DNA of 64,000 nt from Owenia fusiformis (lineage: Eukaryota; Annelida; Polychaeta; Sabellida; Oweniidae). The position numbers were made by a program, and so were the translations under genes. The notes beneath the pieces were generated by a model. That model made no database searches and was not told the origin of the DNA. It was given only the letters and a program-made list of their open reading frames with translations. Position 1 is the first letter of the stretch; each line of letters opens with the position of its first letter. Location: NCBI GenBank assembly GCA_903813345.2, contig CAIIXF020000010.1:35017425-35081424 (forward strand). Reading direction: 5' to 3'. Below, piece after piece: positions 1-10,177 of this stretch.

Positions 1-165
1 TTGGGAATGAAGTCATCATTTGATAGTGTAAACCTGCTAATGTTTGAATCTTTATTTTGTTCCTTTATTACAAAGGTTTATGACTTTGATAATTGTTCTT
101 AAATTGCAAAATATTTATGTGGTCCAGAAGTGGACTTCAATTTGTCAAACTTTTGGAGAGAAGTG
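1..165. mobile_element. MITE, TA/CACTCCCC family, left end cut by window edge
   Basis: The right terminal repeat (about 131-165) reads as a degenerate copy of the terminus shared with elements at 10998-11179, 16679-17096 and 48615-48916, and is followed by TA. The window opens inside the left terminal repeat. It carries no coding capacity and is a non-autonomous Tc1/mariner-type element by its TA flank. Confidence 0.6.
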
Positions 166-816
166 TAAAACTCTGTACAGGCTAATGTAAATAAATATAA
201 ATATACATATTTTTGTACATAAATGTTTTGAATGTTGTTTGTAATGATTGAGCTTGGATCTAATTTAAAGAGATTCAGAGATAAAAAATGTAGCATCAGA
301 ACAAGTTATCGATGTTTAAGATTTTGGTCAATAGAAGCCAGGACTCGTATAATGGTAGTTAACTACATGTACTAGGTTGTTCTTCACATCTGGCTCATTG
401 GTTTGTGTTTAAATATTGCTGTTTAAAACTTGGAATTCTCTACATACATATAGCATATAAATATCATATTATCCTTCATTATTATTTACAAACATGTTTT
501 AAGATTCCAAATCAAAAGTTTTGGATATTTTCATTATAATTCATCTTAGGAAATTTTTGGAGCAATTTTTACATGTTAAAGTATGCTATTTAACCTACTG
601 AATTTTTCGCCATCTATTGACAGTCCTGAAGGCCATTCAAAATGACATGAGTATGATAATGATATCAAATCTAACAACTGTACTTGAAAACAGTGTACAC
701 AAAAACTAAATCACTTTTTAATCTAAAACAACTGATACACAATAGTATTGATGATTTAAGAGCCATCTTTTTAACATTTTTAAAGCTCCTTTAATTTTAC
801 AACTGAACAGCTTATT

Positions 817-1144
817 ATTATATCTTTTATTGACTCTTTAGATGTCATATCAATGACATATTAGTCACTAAGGTAGAGCAGTTCTTCCCATTGTCGAGTT
901 GAAGAACTGGTATCTTTATCCTGGCTAGAACCATAGACAATTCTAGCCAGCGCCAGCCTTTTATCGAGTTAGCAGCACTCTAGTAATCGCCGGTACAGGT
1001 CAGCAGTCATAGGTCAAAGACAAATCACAAGAAGTGCTGTGACCTGGGTTTGAACCCAAGACCTCTACTTTTTTCAGCCTGAAGCCAGACTTCCTGCTTT
1101 TCAGACCAATGCCTTAACCACTAGGCCAACCCGGCGATTATAAT
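817..1144 (-). mobile_element. tRNA-derived SINE
   Basis: The segment is absent from the otherwise collinear copy at 10998-11880, so it is an insertion. On the minus strand its 5' end (about 1136 to 1041) looks like a tRNA: a box A (TGGCCTAGTGG) and, about 55 bases later, a box B-like GGTTCAAACCC. About 220 bp of unrelated body and an A/T-rich tail follow. Short ATTATA-like direct repeats flank it. This is the layout of a Pol III-transcribed SINE. The family name is not recognised. Confidence 0.7.
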
Positions 1145-1175
1145 ATTGAATACCTTCTTGAATGAAATATCAGAC

Positions 1176-2308
1176 ATTGACCCCTGTTACACAGGATGGT
1201 TGAAATGCTTCGTTACGAACCATTTTGATAAAAAGCTTCGTAACTAACGAAGTGATTTTGATTTCACTCTACAGATTTACCATACAGTGAATGAAGATGA
1301 TTTGTGCCAAATTTGAAGAGCCAAAACAGTATGGTTAGGAAGTTATTTAATTTTTTTGCGGTTGCAGTCACCCTTGAATGCTCGTACAAATGTCATTTGA
1401 GCAGGTGTCCAAGGCATCATGTTTTACAACTAACCATTTACAGGAGCAGTACATACACAGTCTCCTCTTTATTTCCTGAAAATATGGACATAATTGCACC
1501 AGTATTTTTCAAGATATAGCGATTTCTTTGGGTTGCGTTTTTTTAACACCCTGTATTAAATGAGAGGAATCGCGAGGAAAGAACATGTTTTTAAGTACGT
1601 AATATTATAATGCTGCGTTTTGATTAAATAATTACCTATTTGCGTCACTGATTGACGCTAACTCAAGCCCTAAATGCCACAATTTCCCGTCTTTCGTAGC
1701 ATTTCATTCGATTCCGTGTCTTTTCTCGCATTGATATGACAAAAAGTATTAAATCAAATAACGCAGGTTTTACCGAATAGGTATACGGTAGTTTTGAAAT
1801 GTTTATCTAATCTATAAGTGAATAAACCTAGAATATTTAAATGTCCCTCTTTCGGAAAACTCCGTCTCAAGTGTGGAAGGGTAAACTTTTGAAATTACAT
1901 AAGATATGCTTACTAAATAGAAAGTTGTGGCATACATGTTTAATATTTAGATTTTCTTGCGCCTCAAATAATTATACCTTGAATGTAATTCTAAAGGTGT
2001 TAATACCATGATACTGATACTATTGCTTCCCGGTGAATCACATCAGGGAATTTAGCCGATTTGATTGATTCGAAAATGTCTCTCTTCAGAAATCGTATTC
2101 AACTGGCTATCACCCTATTGCAAAACTTGTACTAGCTGTTCCATTATTTTATCCAACGACGATTTTAAATTGTAATTGAATTTAAACTTTATGTTTAAAT
2201 ATATTGAATTAACGTTTCCTAAGGACAAGGAACGTTGGCCAAAATTGTGGACAGATATTTGCCAGAGAAAGGCTCCATGTTTTAGGCCAGCCCCAAACAC
2301 TATTGATG
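1176..2308. other. Non-coding stretch
   Basis: AT-rich DNA without a convincing gene. A motif AACACCCTGTA at about 1544-1554 resembles one terminus of a TA-flanked mariner-type element, but no matching left end was found. Confidence 0.5.
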
Positions 2309-2631
2309 CAGTGGCGGATCCAGCTCCTCCCCCCCCCCCCCCCCCCCCCCGTAAGTTGGCCCCAGAAAAAAAATTGGGGCCAAAAAAATTTTGGGCCAAA
2401 AAAGGCCTCAAGGCCCCAAAAAGATGGCCTTTTTGGTCATTACTGGGCCTTCTAAGGCCTTATTTTTTAATCTCAGGCCAAATTTTGAAAAAAATGGGCC
2501 TCAAAATTTCAAAATTTGGGCCCACTTTTCGGTTTTAGGTGCCCAAAACTTTTTTCCACGCAAGCGCAGAAATTTTTTTCTCTGACCTGAAATTTGGCCC
2601 CCCCCCTTGTTGGTTCCCAGATCTACCCCTG
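2309..2631. mobile_element. MITE, GGCGGATC family (copy A), 5-bp target duplication
   Basis: Begins with CAGTGGCGGATCC and ends with GATCTACCCCTG, an imperfect inverted repeat. Both sides carry TGATG (2304-2308 and 2632-2636). The interior has a long C run followed by strings of GGCC/GGGCC-containing words that recur in copies B-F (24988, 39740, 57525, 61076, 10085). Open frames here, including a proline run from the C tract, are by-products of the repeat. Confidence 0.8.
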
Positions 2632-2815
2632 TGATGTGTCCTTAGGCAGTGCTTACAACTGATATTCAAGTTTCTTCCTATTTGGGCCATTTTCGAATTT
2701 TCGAAAACATAAATGTCACTATCATCATCACAGCCTGTCATCGACTATTTTGTACAATGAGGTGGAGGAGGTCATTTTTACAAGTTTCAATGTTTCTGCA
2801 CAATTTGTTATTTAA

Positions 2816-3677
2816 CCAGTGGTTTTCCTCATAGGTTGACATGTTAACCCCCATATTTGTTTGAATGACTATTTTCTAAGCGGGGGACAAAAGAAATCTC
2901 AATAAAGTAAATAAATCTGTAGCTTGCTTCTATTCCCTATAAAGTCCGCAACGTTTCAATGTTCTATCTCCATTACATTGGGTCAAAATTTGATGTCAAA
3001 ATTGATGAATTTCATTAAATTTAACAAAAATGGCAAATCCCATGTTAAACAAATGGGGAATGGTGGCTTAGGGCAAACTCAGATTTTGGAATATTTATTC
3101 AGTAAATCATTTATTAAAAATACTTTCTAAGTAGAAAATTGAATGATTTTACATTTTACATGCTAAATGTCTCGCTTATGTTGTTAAAATCAGCGATACG
3201 GAGCGTTAAAGTAATTTTGACCACCTCACTGAACCACCTGTGTTATTTCAATAAGAGGTTCATTAAAAAATTATTGAATTTGAAACCATTAACTTTTGTA
3301 AAGCCTGGACAATTAAATCATATTTTTGTCAAGTGGACAATTTAGCAAATTTAGTTATCTCTTGCAATTTCAGTTTTGAGAGCAATCGGATGGATGGATC
3401 GTTCCTCATATGACTTATGGCAACCCAACCATTCCCCATTTGTTTAACATGGGATCTGCCATTTTTGTTAATTTCATAAAATTCATCAATTTTGACATCA
3501 AATTTTGACCCAATGTAATGGAGATATAACATTGAAATGTTGCGGACTTTATAGGGAATAGAATCTAGATACAGATTTATTTTCTTTATTGGGATTTATT
3601 TTGTTTCACGCTTAGGAAATAGTCGTTCAAACAAATATTAGGGGGTTAACATGTAAACCTAAGAGGAAAACCACTGG
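2816..3677. mobile_element. DNA element with ~250-bp terminal inverted repeats
   Basis: The left arm (2816-3064) and right arm (3428-3677) are near-perfect reverse complements; the outermost bases are CCAGTGGTTTTCCTC and its complement. The 360-bp centre has no recognisable coding sequence. Foldback-like non-autonomous transposon. I do not see a clear target duplication, so the superfamily is open (CAGTGGTT ends would suit hAT). Confidence 0.75.
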
Positions 3678-4572
3678 TCCTTAACTTTTTTTGAGGAGTA
3701 TAGTTAAGAAATTAGGAATATTCTTTTAATTAATAGTCAAATTAGTGCCTTTTGACACCTTGTTCACCATGTTAAATCTCACAAATCTTTTGTTATATAT
3801 ATAAGGAGTATTTTGATACAGGTCTCTTGCCGGCTCGTTAAAATATAAGTACTTTCACTTTCTAGAGGCTTTATCATCATATGATTCTAGTCTATATATC
3901 AGGTACAGATTTATCATTTTAAAATAGAAGCGAAGTTAGTTTTGCTAAGAACACTTAACGCAAATAGCAATTGAAAGTTAGAAATATACAAGTAGGCAAT
4001 ATAAAATCATATAGAAACAACAAAGGACCACATTGATATACATGTACATGTATAAATCAAAACCTAAGAATCACATGATCGTATATAACATCAAAGTATT
4101 TAGTTTTTCTATAGCAACACTCAACGCAAATATACTAGCAACTGAAGTTTAAAAGTACACAATAAGGCAATATAAAATGAAACATAAAACTAGAAAACAG
4201 CAACTCCATGGAGTAACAGATCCCACCAAACAAATAGCAGCCATCTTGAAAATTTCATCTTGAACAGAGCTGTTTTGTCCCTAGGCATCAGCATATTTAA
4301 AGAATAGGTATCGATATGGTGAACTGAATTCAACAATGTTTTTCTCTTAAACCAATCATTCTGCAATGTTGACTGATTGACAACAATTTAGTGTGAAAAT
4401 TATTTAGAAATATAACCGTTTTTTTCGACCAATTGTTTTTGTTCCTTTCTACCAATTCTTGAGAATGAAATAAAATGTCTTTCATTCTGAACATATACCA
4501 AGATCAAAATAAGTGTTTGATGTGTTTTCTAAAACAATATAGAGAAAAGTATATATGCTATATATTATGAGG
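3678..4572. other. Non-coding stretch with imperfect direct repeats
   Basis: No gene seen. Two diverged direct copies of about 100 bp (around 3921-4021 and 4091-4202) share blocks such as CACTYAACGCAAATA and AGGCAATATAAAAT. A weak echo of the second copy's end appears near 5488-5520. Confidence 0.5.
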
Positions 4573-4716
4573 TTATATAATGGTTCATTCTGTATATCGT
4601 GTTTACACTCGAGTGAGTATATGATATATTCACAAGTGAGCATAGCGAACGAGTGAATATATTACATTCTCACGAGAGTATAAAATGCACGATATACAGA
4701 ATGAACCATTATATAA
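4573..4716. repeat. Palindromic repeat (29-bp arms)
   Basis: Arms at 4573-4601 and 4688-4716 are reverse complements. The centre contains several GAGTGARTATAT words on both strands. Probably a small palindromic transposable element. Confidence 0.65.
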
Positions 4717-4726
4717 TCTTATTATG

Positions 4727-4942
4727 CCACTCTAAGTTCAATTACAGTTGATCTCGATCCATTTATGACGTCACTTGATTTTAGCAAATCATGTGGGAAC
4801 CATTTATGACATCACTTGATTCTAGGAAATCATGTGTAACAATACATACACCTCGTTCTTCGGTCAATATTCATTAGCTCCCAGAATGCACTTCTACAGT
4901 GGTATACCCCATGTTATACAACTGTAATCGGACTTAGAGTGG
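4727..4942. mobile_element. MITE with CCACTCTAAG terminal inverted repeats
   Basis: The left end CCACTCTAAGTTCAATTACA and the right end, read in reverse, match over about 23 bases with three differences. The interior has a 42-bp direct duplication around CATTTATGACRTCACTTGATT (about 4758-4838). It lies directly against the LINE remnant that starts at about 4946, which suggests insertion into that LINE. Confidence 0.7.
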
Positions 4943-4945
4943 TAT

Positions 4946-5443
4946 AATATTTGATATATTAGTAAAACCAATTTTATTATATGGATGTGAAATCTGGGGT
5001 GCTGTTCTAACAACTAATAAAGATCTTCTGAAAAATAAAGAATTTGGCCTTGAAATGAAATATGACAAGTCACTTCCAACAGAATTACTACATCTATCTT
5101 TTTTGAAGTTTCTATTAGGGGTGCACAGAAAAACGAGTAATTTAGCTACGATGGGTGAATTGGGTAGATTACCTCTGTTTATCAATATATTTTACCAACA
5201 AGTTAAATACTTAGATCATATAGAAAATGAAGGAACAAGTTCATTACTAATTAATGCATATGCAGATAGCATTGAACTATCAAAAGTTCATAATCAGGGA
5301 TATTAGAATTTTTGGATAATATCAAACAACGATGGGGAAAAGAACCATATTTGGATTTAATAAAGAAGGCTGAACATAGGAAATTTATGACGCAATTAAG
5401 AATAAGTGCACATATTTTGCCAATGACTCATTCTTTGCTGTAA
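4946..5443 (+). pseudogene. LINE (non-LTR retrotransposon) ORF2 C-terminal remnant
   Basis: One frame reads ILVKPILLYGCEIWG, the hallmark start of the segment after the reverse-transcriptase palm and thumb in LINE ORF2 proteins, followed by the typical FLLGVHRKTSNLATMGELGRLPL region. After a stop near 5306 the coding continues in another frame (FLDNIKQRWGKEPYLDLIKK, then HRKFMTQLRISAH), so at least one frameshift is present. No catalytic YxDD motif is included because the 5' part is missing. It is a dead fragment. The clade is uncertain. Confidence 0.8.
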
Positions 5444-5576
5444 TTTAAATATATTTAAAATCAAATTCTTATCTACCAGCCTAATTAATGAAAACTAGAC
5501 AACAGCAACGCCAAAGCGTAGCAAATCGCATCGAACAGCCATGGCTGGCATTTTTACAAACAACGTATATAGCAAA

Positions 5577-5925
5577 AATGGCAGCCATTTTTCAAAATGG
5601 GCACCTTCTACCAAAAGTGTCCTCAGACAGTGTGCCATGCTTAAAGTATTCAAATACCAAATATGAATAAAATCGCTTCACTACTTTTCAAGATATAGTA
5701 AAATACGTTAAAATGGCGGCAATCTTTCAAAATGGCCACCTTCTACCAAAAGTGTGATTAGACAGTGCCATGCTTAAAGTATTCACATACCAAATATGAA
5801 CAAAATCGCTCCACTACGAGATGTTTAAACTGCGGGCCTCCTTCTACCAAAAGTGTCATAAGACAATGTGTCATCTTTAAAATCTTCATTTCTAGCTCCA
5901 TCAATGTCCAATATAATTTTTTACA
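5577..5925. repeat. Three tandem copies of a ~120-bp unit
   Basis: The unit contains CACCTTCTACCAAAAGTGT, then CAGTG...CATGCTTAAAGTATT and ACCAAATATGAA. Copies start near 5577, 5711 and 5827, and the last is the most diverged. Short open frames here are chance products. Confidence 0.7.
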
Positions 5926-6366
5926 TTTAAAACATATTGCTATCTTATTTTTACATATTGCACCTAAATTACTGTAAAATGGGCACTAAAATGGCTGGCA
6001 TTTTTAAGAAATGAGTGGCCATTTTGAATATCCGCTTTCGAGCAGAACTTCTACCCCCATAGGATATATGTTTACAAAATATGAATAACATAGGGCCAAC
6101 AGTATTTGAGTTATTGCCTGGATGGATGGAGGGACGGACAGACTTCCCTATATCCCTCAAAATTTCCCTCAATGGGATAAAAATTAAGATGTAAGACCTT
6201 AGGATTTGAAATTTATTCATATCAACCTCGATATAAAATTCAAATCCATTTCATTAGTGCTACATTGTTGCAAATGCATTCTTAGATATTGAAAAGAATT
6301 AGAGACATTGAAATATACTTTAATATCACTGTGCATCAAGCCAATAGGAAAGAACATTATATCATC

Positions 6367-7797
6367 ATGGGAGCTAACAATAGTAAAAAAAAGATCAGCT
6401 GTTCACCTACATGTAGAAGTAACACTCTCACTGCAACTGAAGAACAACAAATATCTCAACATATAACTGAATTACACAACTTGGCTAAACTGAAACACAG
6501 CCAAAAAGACATAGACCACCATGTGGAATATATCAGAACTCGTGTTATACAACCAATCCTTGATAAATTCAACAAAATGCAACCAGCATTAGCAGTGGAT
6601 GACATACTACTGAATGGAAGCATGTCAAACAAAAGTAAAATAGAATTTCCCAATGAGATTGATTTTGTTCTCCCAATGGCTCTCTCCAGATATGTAGTGA
6701 TCTCAGATGAAGGTTATAGAGGTCAGTTAAATGTAAAGTTACCTGACGATGAACCTCACACTGATTTACTAAATCTCACTAAGAAACATCCAGAGTTAAT
6801 ACGAAATGGCAATTCACTACATCCAAGATATTTAACTTATATTATTATACATGAAGCTGTTGCAGAGTGTTTGTCACAACTACACAATGAGGGTGTACTG
6901 ATCTATAAGGGAGAGGAAGGTCTATGGGGGGAGCCTGTAGAATCATCTCAGCTGGGAAAGAATGAGGTCATACTGCATTATAAACCACATGGTCCATGCA
7001 TCCAACTCAGGGTATGGGGACCATTGTGTGTTACAGACATAGACCTGGCATTCTGTCTTAAAATACTCAATATACCTCAGCTACCTGATACAATAGACAG
7101 TATCTATATGGGATTACCTATGAGCTATAGTTGGATAAAATCATTTTATGAGAAACCAGACTTGCGAGCATCCAGGATAGATGAACATCACAGGATTATA
7201 CTGTTGGGACTGAAATATATTCTATCAAGGTTAGAGAAAACAGTTGACAAAACTACTTTACATTCCCATGCATTGTATACATTAATAAGATACCACCAGG
7301 AGCAATGTGACAGCAGAGCAGGTGAACCATCTCTAGGAAAATGTTATAATGACATATCACACAATCTATGTAAGCTGGGGTTAAGATCTGTAGAGAATAC
7401 AACACAGGTTGAAGTAAGTGCTAAATGGCTTGAAGATCTCTTTGATAAAGACTGTCCTGATATGTATATCTATACATCAGGTCAACATATTGTTCGATCC
7501 GAAACAAACACATTCCTACTTGCTGTGTACATCCTACCAGAACTACTAAAATCAACATGTATACGTTTTTATGAGTTTGACCGTAAATATCTGGAGCCTG
7601 TGTTTAAAGAGTGTGAGTTAGAATACTTGAGACAACGTATACTGCAGAATCTTCGCAGGGAGCTTACATCTAGTGAGAGGAAAGAGATCTCATCTGTAGA
7701 GAATGTGGAGGAATTACAGATTTATAATTTTTATGATTTTCCAGTTGAGCTTGATACAGGGAGAATTCTGTCAAGACTGAGGAGGGAAGTGATCTAA
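6367..7797 (+). CDS. cGAS-like receptor (Mab-21 domain nucleotidyltransferase), putatively myristoylated
   Basis: 476 residues, no intron. The start is the first ATG of the open frame, in a good context (ATCATGG). The N-terminus MGANNSKKK fits the N-myristoyltransferase consensus (Gly2, Ser6, then lysines), so the protein is probably held at a membrane. The nucleotidyltransferase core is seen as a Gly-Ser motif at about residues 84-85 (LLNGSMSNKSK), an E-x-D pair at 97/99 (NEIDFVL) and a third acidic residue at 226 (TDIDLAFCL). All three metal-binding positions are therefore kept, as in active cGAS-like enzymes. The rest (to about residue 470) fits the helical C-lobe of the Mab-21 family. By family knowledge such proteins make cyclic di- or oligonucleotide second messengers after sensing nucleic acid, and act upstream of STING. 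The ligand and product here cannot be told. No Cys/His zinc ribbon of the vertebrate cGAS type is obvious. Confidence 0.85.
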   Translation: MGANNSKKKISCSPTCRSNTLTATEEQQISQHITELHNLAKLKHSQKDIDHHVEYIRTRVIQPILDKFNKMQPALAVDDILLNGSMSNKSKIEFPNEIDFVLPMALSRYVVISDEGYRGQLNVKLPDDEPHTDLLNLTKKHPELIRNGNSLHPRYLTYIIIHEAVAECLSQLHNEGVLIYKGEEGLWGEPVESSQLGKNEVILHYKPHGPCIQLRVWGPLCVTDIDLAFCLKILNIPQLPDTIDSIYMGLPMSYSWIKSFYEKPDLRASRIDEHHRIILLGLKYILSRLEKTVDKTTLHSHALYTLIRYHQEQCDSRAGEPSLGKCYNDISHNLCKLGLRSVENTTQVEVSAKWLEDLFDKDCPDMYIYTSGQHIVRSETNTFLLAVYILPELLKSTCIRFYEFDRKYLEPVFKECELEYLRQRILQNLRRELTSSERKEISSVENVEELQIYNFYDFPVELDTGRILSRLRREVI

Positions 7798-9561
7798 TCT
7801 ATTGAGGACATGGGGAAACTATAATATCTGATCACTCATCTATTGAGGATATGGGGAATCTATAATATCTGATCACTCATCTATTGAGGATATGGGGAAT
7901 CTATAATATCTGATTACTCATCTATTGAGGATATGGGGAATCTATAATATCTGATCACTCATCTATTGAGGATATGGGGAAACTATAATATCTGATCACT
8001 CATCTATTGAGGATATGGGGAATCTACAATATCTGATCACTCATCTATTGAGGATATGGGGGAATCTACAATATCTGATCACTCATCTATTGAGGATATG
8101 GGGAATCTACAATATCTGATCACTCATCTATTGAGGATATGGGGAATCTATAATATCTGATCACTCATCTATTGAGGATATGGGGAAACTATAATATCTG
8201 ATCACTCATCTATTGAGGATATGGGGAAACTATAATATCTGATCACTCATCTATTGAGGATATGGGGAATCTATAATATCTGATCACTCATCTATTGAGG
8301 ATATGGAGAAACTATAATAACTGATCACTCATCTATTGAGGATATGGGGAATCTATAATATCTGATCACTCATCTATTGAGGATATGGAGAAACTATAAT
8401 ATCTGATCACTCATCTATTGAGGATATGGGGAAACTATAATATCTGATCACTCATCTATTGAGGATATGGGGAAACTATAATATCTGATCACTCATCTAT
8501 TGAGGATATGGGGAATCTACAATATCTGATCACTCATCTATTTAGGATATGGGGAAACTATAATATCCGATCACTCATCTATTGAGGATATGGGGAAACT
8601 ATAATATCTGATCACTCATCTATTGAGGATATGGGGAAACTATAATAACTGATCACTCATCTATTGAGGATATGGGGAATCTATAATATCTGATCACTCA
8701 TCTATTGAGGATATGGGGAAACTATAATATCTGATCACTCATCTATTGAGGATATAGGGAATCTATTATATCTGATCACTCATCTATTGAAGATATGGGG
8801 AATCTATAATATCTGATCACTCATCTATTGAGGATATGGGGAAACTATAATATCTGATCACTCATCTATTGAGGATATGGGGAATCTACAATATCTGATC
8901 ACTCATCTATTTAGGATATGGGGAAACTATAATATCCGATCACTCATCTATTGAGGATATGGGGAAACTATAATATCTGATCACTCATCTATTGAGGATA
9001 TGGGGAAACTATAATAACTGATCACTCATCTATTGAGGATATGGGGAATCTATAATATCTGATCACTCATCTATTGAGGATATGGGGAAACTATAATATC
9101 TGATCACTCATCTATTGAGGATATAGGGAATCTATTATATCTGATCACTCATCTATTGAAGATATGGGGAATCTATAATATCTGATCACTCATCTATTGA
9201 GGATATGGGGAAACTATAATATCTGATCACTCATCTATTGAGGATATGGGGAATCTACAATATCTGATCACTCATCTATTTAGGATATGGGGAAACTATA
9301 ATATCCGATCACTCATCTATTGAGGATATGGGGAAACTATAATATCTGATCACTCATCTATTGAGGATATGGGGAAACTATAATAACTGATCACTCATCT
9401 ATTGAGGATATGGGGAATCTATAATATCTGATCACTCATCTATTGAGGATATGGGGAAACTATAATATCTATCACTCATCTATTGAGGATATAGGGAATC
9501 TATTATATCTGATCACTCATCTATTGAAGATATGGGGAATCTATAATATCTGATCACTCAT
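7797..9561. repeat. 41-bp minisatellite, ~43 copies, with 369-bp higher-order repeat
   Basis: The unit contains ATCTATTGAGGATATGGGGA followed by AYCTATAATATCTGATCACTC. The first unit overlaps the stop codon of the upstream nucleotidyltransferase gene, so the array would form its 3' UTR. Variant units (TATTTAGG, near 8535, 8904 and 9273) recur at exactly 369 bp = 9 x 41, showing amplification of a nine-unit block. 41 is not a multiple of three, so no frame is sustained. No unique spacers, hence not CRISPR. Confidence 0.95.
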
Positions 9562-9676
9562 CTTATTCATCTGTGGTTGATAAAGAGATAAATCTGCCAA
9601 GACTGAACCCTGAGATAATCTCAATTGAATGTTATGACAGTTATTACTGGAGCAAAGCACAGAGGAGTCTGTTCTT
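9562..9676 (+). other. Possible exon or coding remnant after the minisatellite
   Basis: An open frame reads VDKEINLPRLNPEIISIECY and then ends SKAQRSLFL right at GTGAGT, a good splice-donor sequence (about 9676). The text resembles the end of the upstream receptor (GRILSRLRREVI then, past the stop, SIE), so it may be a leftover of a duplicated receptor 3' end, or an exon of an alternative transcript that skips the array. No acceptor is seen because the array adjoins it. Confidence 0.3.
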
Positions 9677-10084
9677 GTGAGTATAAATCAATTTCTCTGT
9701 CTTTTCGTTCTCTTGTCTACGCTTATCTCTATAATATTTATGATATTTCAACATCAGATACCTTGATTTGTATAATAATGTCTTATCTCTAAAATATCAA
9801 CTATTTATGATATTTCAACAATTAAAACATCAGATCTTAATCTTTTGCAATAAAGGTTGCTGTGGTATCAGTGATCTTACATCAAACACTATACCTATTG
9901 CTTTGTGTTCACAGCAAAGATATGACAGCAACTGAAAACTGTTTTCTGAATGTACATAACCCATCAAAACAATACAACAGATGCAAGTCAATGTAACCCC
10001 AACTTGTGTCATGGGGGCCGTTCTGCAATCTGGCAATGACCTGTTGATTTCTACAAGTGACATTTTCCAAATTCCACCCTATCC
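9677..10084. other. Non-coding stretch
   Basis: No gene seen. A short imperfect direct duplication (CTTATCTCTA...TTTATGATATTTCAACA, near 9720-9750 and 9781-9820) is the only structure. Confidence 0.5.
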
Positions 10085-10177
10085 TTCTTGGGCCCACTTT
10101 TTTGTTTAAGGGGCCCAAAAAATGTTCTCAGACCTGAAATTTGCCCCCCCCCCCTGTTGATTCCCAGATTCCCCCTG
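10085..10177. mobile_element. Truncated MITE, GGCGGATC family (copy F)
   Basis: Carries the right part of the family: GGGCCCA words, CAGACCTGAAATTTG, a C run, TTGATTCCCAGATT, and the end CCCCCTG. The left terminus is missing or too diverged to place, so the start is approximate. Confidence 0.65.

Larger units (their letters stand above)
1..1175. repeat. Segmental/dispersed repeat, copy 1 (partner 10998-11880)
   Basis: After removing an insertion at about 817-1144, this stretch aligns collinearly and in the same orientation with 10998-11880, with scattered substitutions and small indels. The shared part includes the MITE at its left edge and about 700 bp of flanking non-coding DNA. Homology ends near 1175 / 11880. 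I see no open reading frame of substance in either copy. Confidence 0.8.

Noticed and set aside
1544-1554. Mariner-type terminus AACACCCTGTA
   Set aside because: No partner end in inverted orientation could be found.
2176-2538. 120-codon frame with a polyproline run
   Set aside because: Lies across the C tract and GGCC words of MITE copy A.
6289-6366. Longer N-terminus for the cGAS-like receptor
   Set aside because: The upstream part of the frame contains no ATG; it would need a non-AUG start, and it would hide the myristoylation signal.
7797-9561. CRISPR-like periodic repeats
   Set aside because: Units are contiguous with no unique spacers, and the context is a eukaryotic genome.
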